This document shows, piece after piece, positions 63,156-64,000 of a stretch of 64,000 bases of DNA. The notes beneath the pieces are model-generated. The model was not told the DNA's origin and did no database searches. It worked only from the letters and a program-made list of their open reading frames with translations. The position numbers and the translations under genes were made by a program. Within the stretch, counting starts at the first letter, position 1. Every line of letters starts with the position of its first letter. The stretch comes from Rhizobium aethiopicum (lineage in GTDB: Bacteria > Pseudomonadota > Alphaproteobacteria > Rhizobiales > Rhizobiaceae). Location: assembly GCF_900094625.1 (NCBI RefSeq), contig NZ_FMAJ01000018.1, positions 1-64,000 of the forward strand. Reading direction: 5' to 3'.

Positions 63156-63354
63156 GGAGAAATCATCCTCAGGTTAAATTTGCTTCATTTTAAGCAGCCC
63201 CCTTGCGGCGGCGATAACGAGTCGCTATTTTCCGCGCATCTCATCTACGTGGCATGTGTGTAGAGTTCAGTCGTCTGCGAGCCCCATTCGCAGTACCGAA
63301 TACGACCCAACATCGCCTTTCCCCTTCGAAATTGAAAAGAGTATTGGTCACTTC

Positions 63355-64000
63355 ATGGCTGAAATGAAGCTTCAGGAACTTAAGAGCAAATCCCCGACGG
63401 ATCTTCTGGCTTTCGCCGAATCGCTCGAGGTCGAGAATGCAAGCACAATGCGCAAGCAGGAGCTGATGTTTGCGATCCTCAAAATGCTTGCCAGCCAGGA
63501 TGTTGAAATCATCGGCGAAGGGGTCGTCGAGGTGCTGCAGGACGGTTTCGGTTTCCTGCGTTCGGCGAATGCGAATTACCTGCCGGGCCCTGACGATATC
63601 TATATTTCCCCGTCGCAGATCCGCCGTTTCTCCCTGAAGACCGGCGACACCGTCGAGGGACCGATCCGTGGACCGAAGGAAGGCGAACGTTATTTCGCAT
63701 TGCTCAAGGTCAACACCATTAATTTCGACGATCCGGAAAAGATCCGCCACAAGGTCCACTTCGACAATCTGACGCCGCTCTACCCGAACGAGCGCTTCAA
63801 GATGGAACTCGATATCCCCACCTCCAAGGATCTGTCGCCGCGTGTGATCGATCTTGTCGCGCCGCTCGGCAAGGGCCAGCGTGGATTGATCGTCGCCCCG
63901 CCGCGCACCGGTAAGACCGTGCTGCTGCAGAACATTGCGCATTCGATCACGGCGAACCATCCGGAATGCTACCTGATTGTTCTGCTGATCGACGAACGTC
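63355..64000 (+). CDS. rho: Transcription termination factor Rho (5' part, cut by window edge)
   Basis: The first 215 codons of Rho. The N-terminal helical bundle is LQELKSKSPTDLLAFAESLE, the RNA-binding cold-shock-like domain follows (GFGFLRSANANYLPGPDDIY), and the ATPase P-loop PPRTGKTVLLQ is just inside the window. The product is a hexameric RNA-dependent ATPase ending transcription. A 199-bp leader precedes the ATG; in many bacteria rho is autoregulated through its leader. Confidence 0.97.
   Translation, partial: MAEMKLQELKSKSPTDLLAFAESLEVENASTMRKQELMFAILKMLASQDVEIIGEGVVEVLQDGFGFLRSANANYLPGPDDIYISPSQIRRFSLKTGDTVEGPIRGPKEGERYFALLKVNTINFDDPEKIRHKVHFDNLTPLYPNERFKMELDIPTSKDLSPRVIDLVAPLGKGQRGLIVAPPRTGKTVLLQNIAHSITANHPECYLIVLLIDER

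Noticed and set aside
1..64000. CRISPR arrays, insertion sequences, prophage or integrated elements
   Set aside because: No regularly spaced repeats, transposase or integrase genes, or tRNA-associated attachment repeats were seen; gene content is conserved core chromosome.

Overview
This window is ordinary, gene-dense, GC-rich chromosome from a member of the Rhizobiaceae, most likely the Rhizobium etli / R. leguminosarum group. The assignment rests on gene content and local signals: chvI-chvG, actS-actR, a DivL-type kinase with Tyr in place of the phosphoacceptor His, alphaproteobacterial AddAB, an intergenic repeat that I recognise from rhizobial genomes, GANTC (CcrM) sites, and a candidate replication origin next to hemE. 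I see no phage, transposon, CRISPR array, tRNA or rRNA gene body.

Layout, left to right. 1-350 is the leader and promoter of a ribosomal RNA operon transcribed leftward out of the window. 608-7.4 kb: ornithine cyclodeaminase-family enzyme, hrpB helicase, the redox two-component pair actS-actR, mmcB and an L,D-transpeptidase lipoprotein. 7.4-14.2 kb (minus strand): malate synthase G, a cytochrome P450, a secreted DUF1402 protein that looks lysozyme-like, and the HslUV protease. 14.4-19.8 kb (plus): the histidine cluster hisB-(DUF2628)-hisH-orf60-orf185-hisA-hisF-hisE followed by coaA. 19.8-22.6 kb (minus): alkB, arfB, pckA. 22.9-28.4 kb (plus): chvI-chvG-hprK-EIIA(Man)-HPr, then ahcY behind a perfect 20-bp palindrome that resembles a SahR operator.

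28.6-40.6 kb (plus): divL, a fused tsaE/sugar kinase, a murU-like nucleotidyltransferase, addB, addA and trxA. This run joins tRNA modification, peptidoglycan-sugar recycling and double-strand break repair. 40.6-49.7 kb (minus): folC-accD-trpA-trpB-trpF, a YgjP-type metallopeptidase, a DUF2852 membrane protein, PHB depolymerase with a PhaR-like operator, and a fumarylacetoacetase-family hydrolase. 49.9-50.9 kb (plus): a DUF2218 protein and a nitroreductase-family protein.

50.9-64 kb is the origin-proximal block: gyrB, an XRE regulator, an Smr protein, mltA, a Tim44-like protein, fxsA, secB, dnaQ, coaE, aroE, maf and the PEP synthase regulatory kinase on one side, then about 400 bp of candidate oriC, then hemE, hemJ and rho (cut by the right edge). 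A parS-like site (15 of 16 consensus bases) sits at the maf/aroE junction and a second, nearly identical site sits behind pckA. No clearly undescribed multi-gene system is evident. The most interesting loci are the TsaE-kinase fusion beside MurU, the DUF1402 protein, the two unknown genes inside the his operon, and the origin/parS signals.
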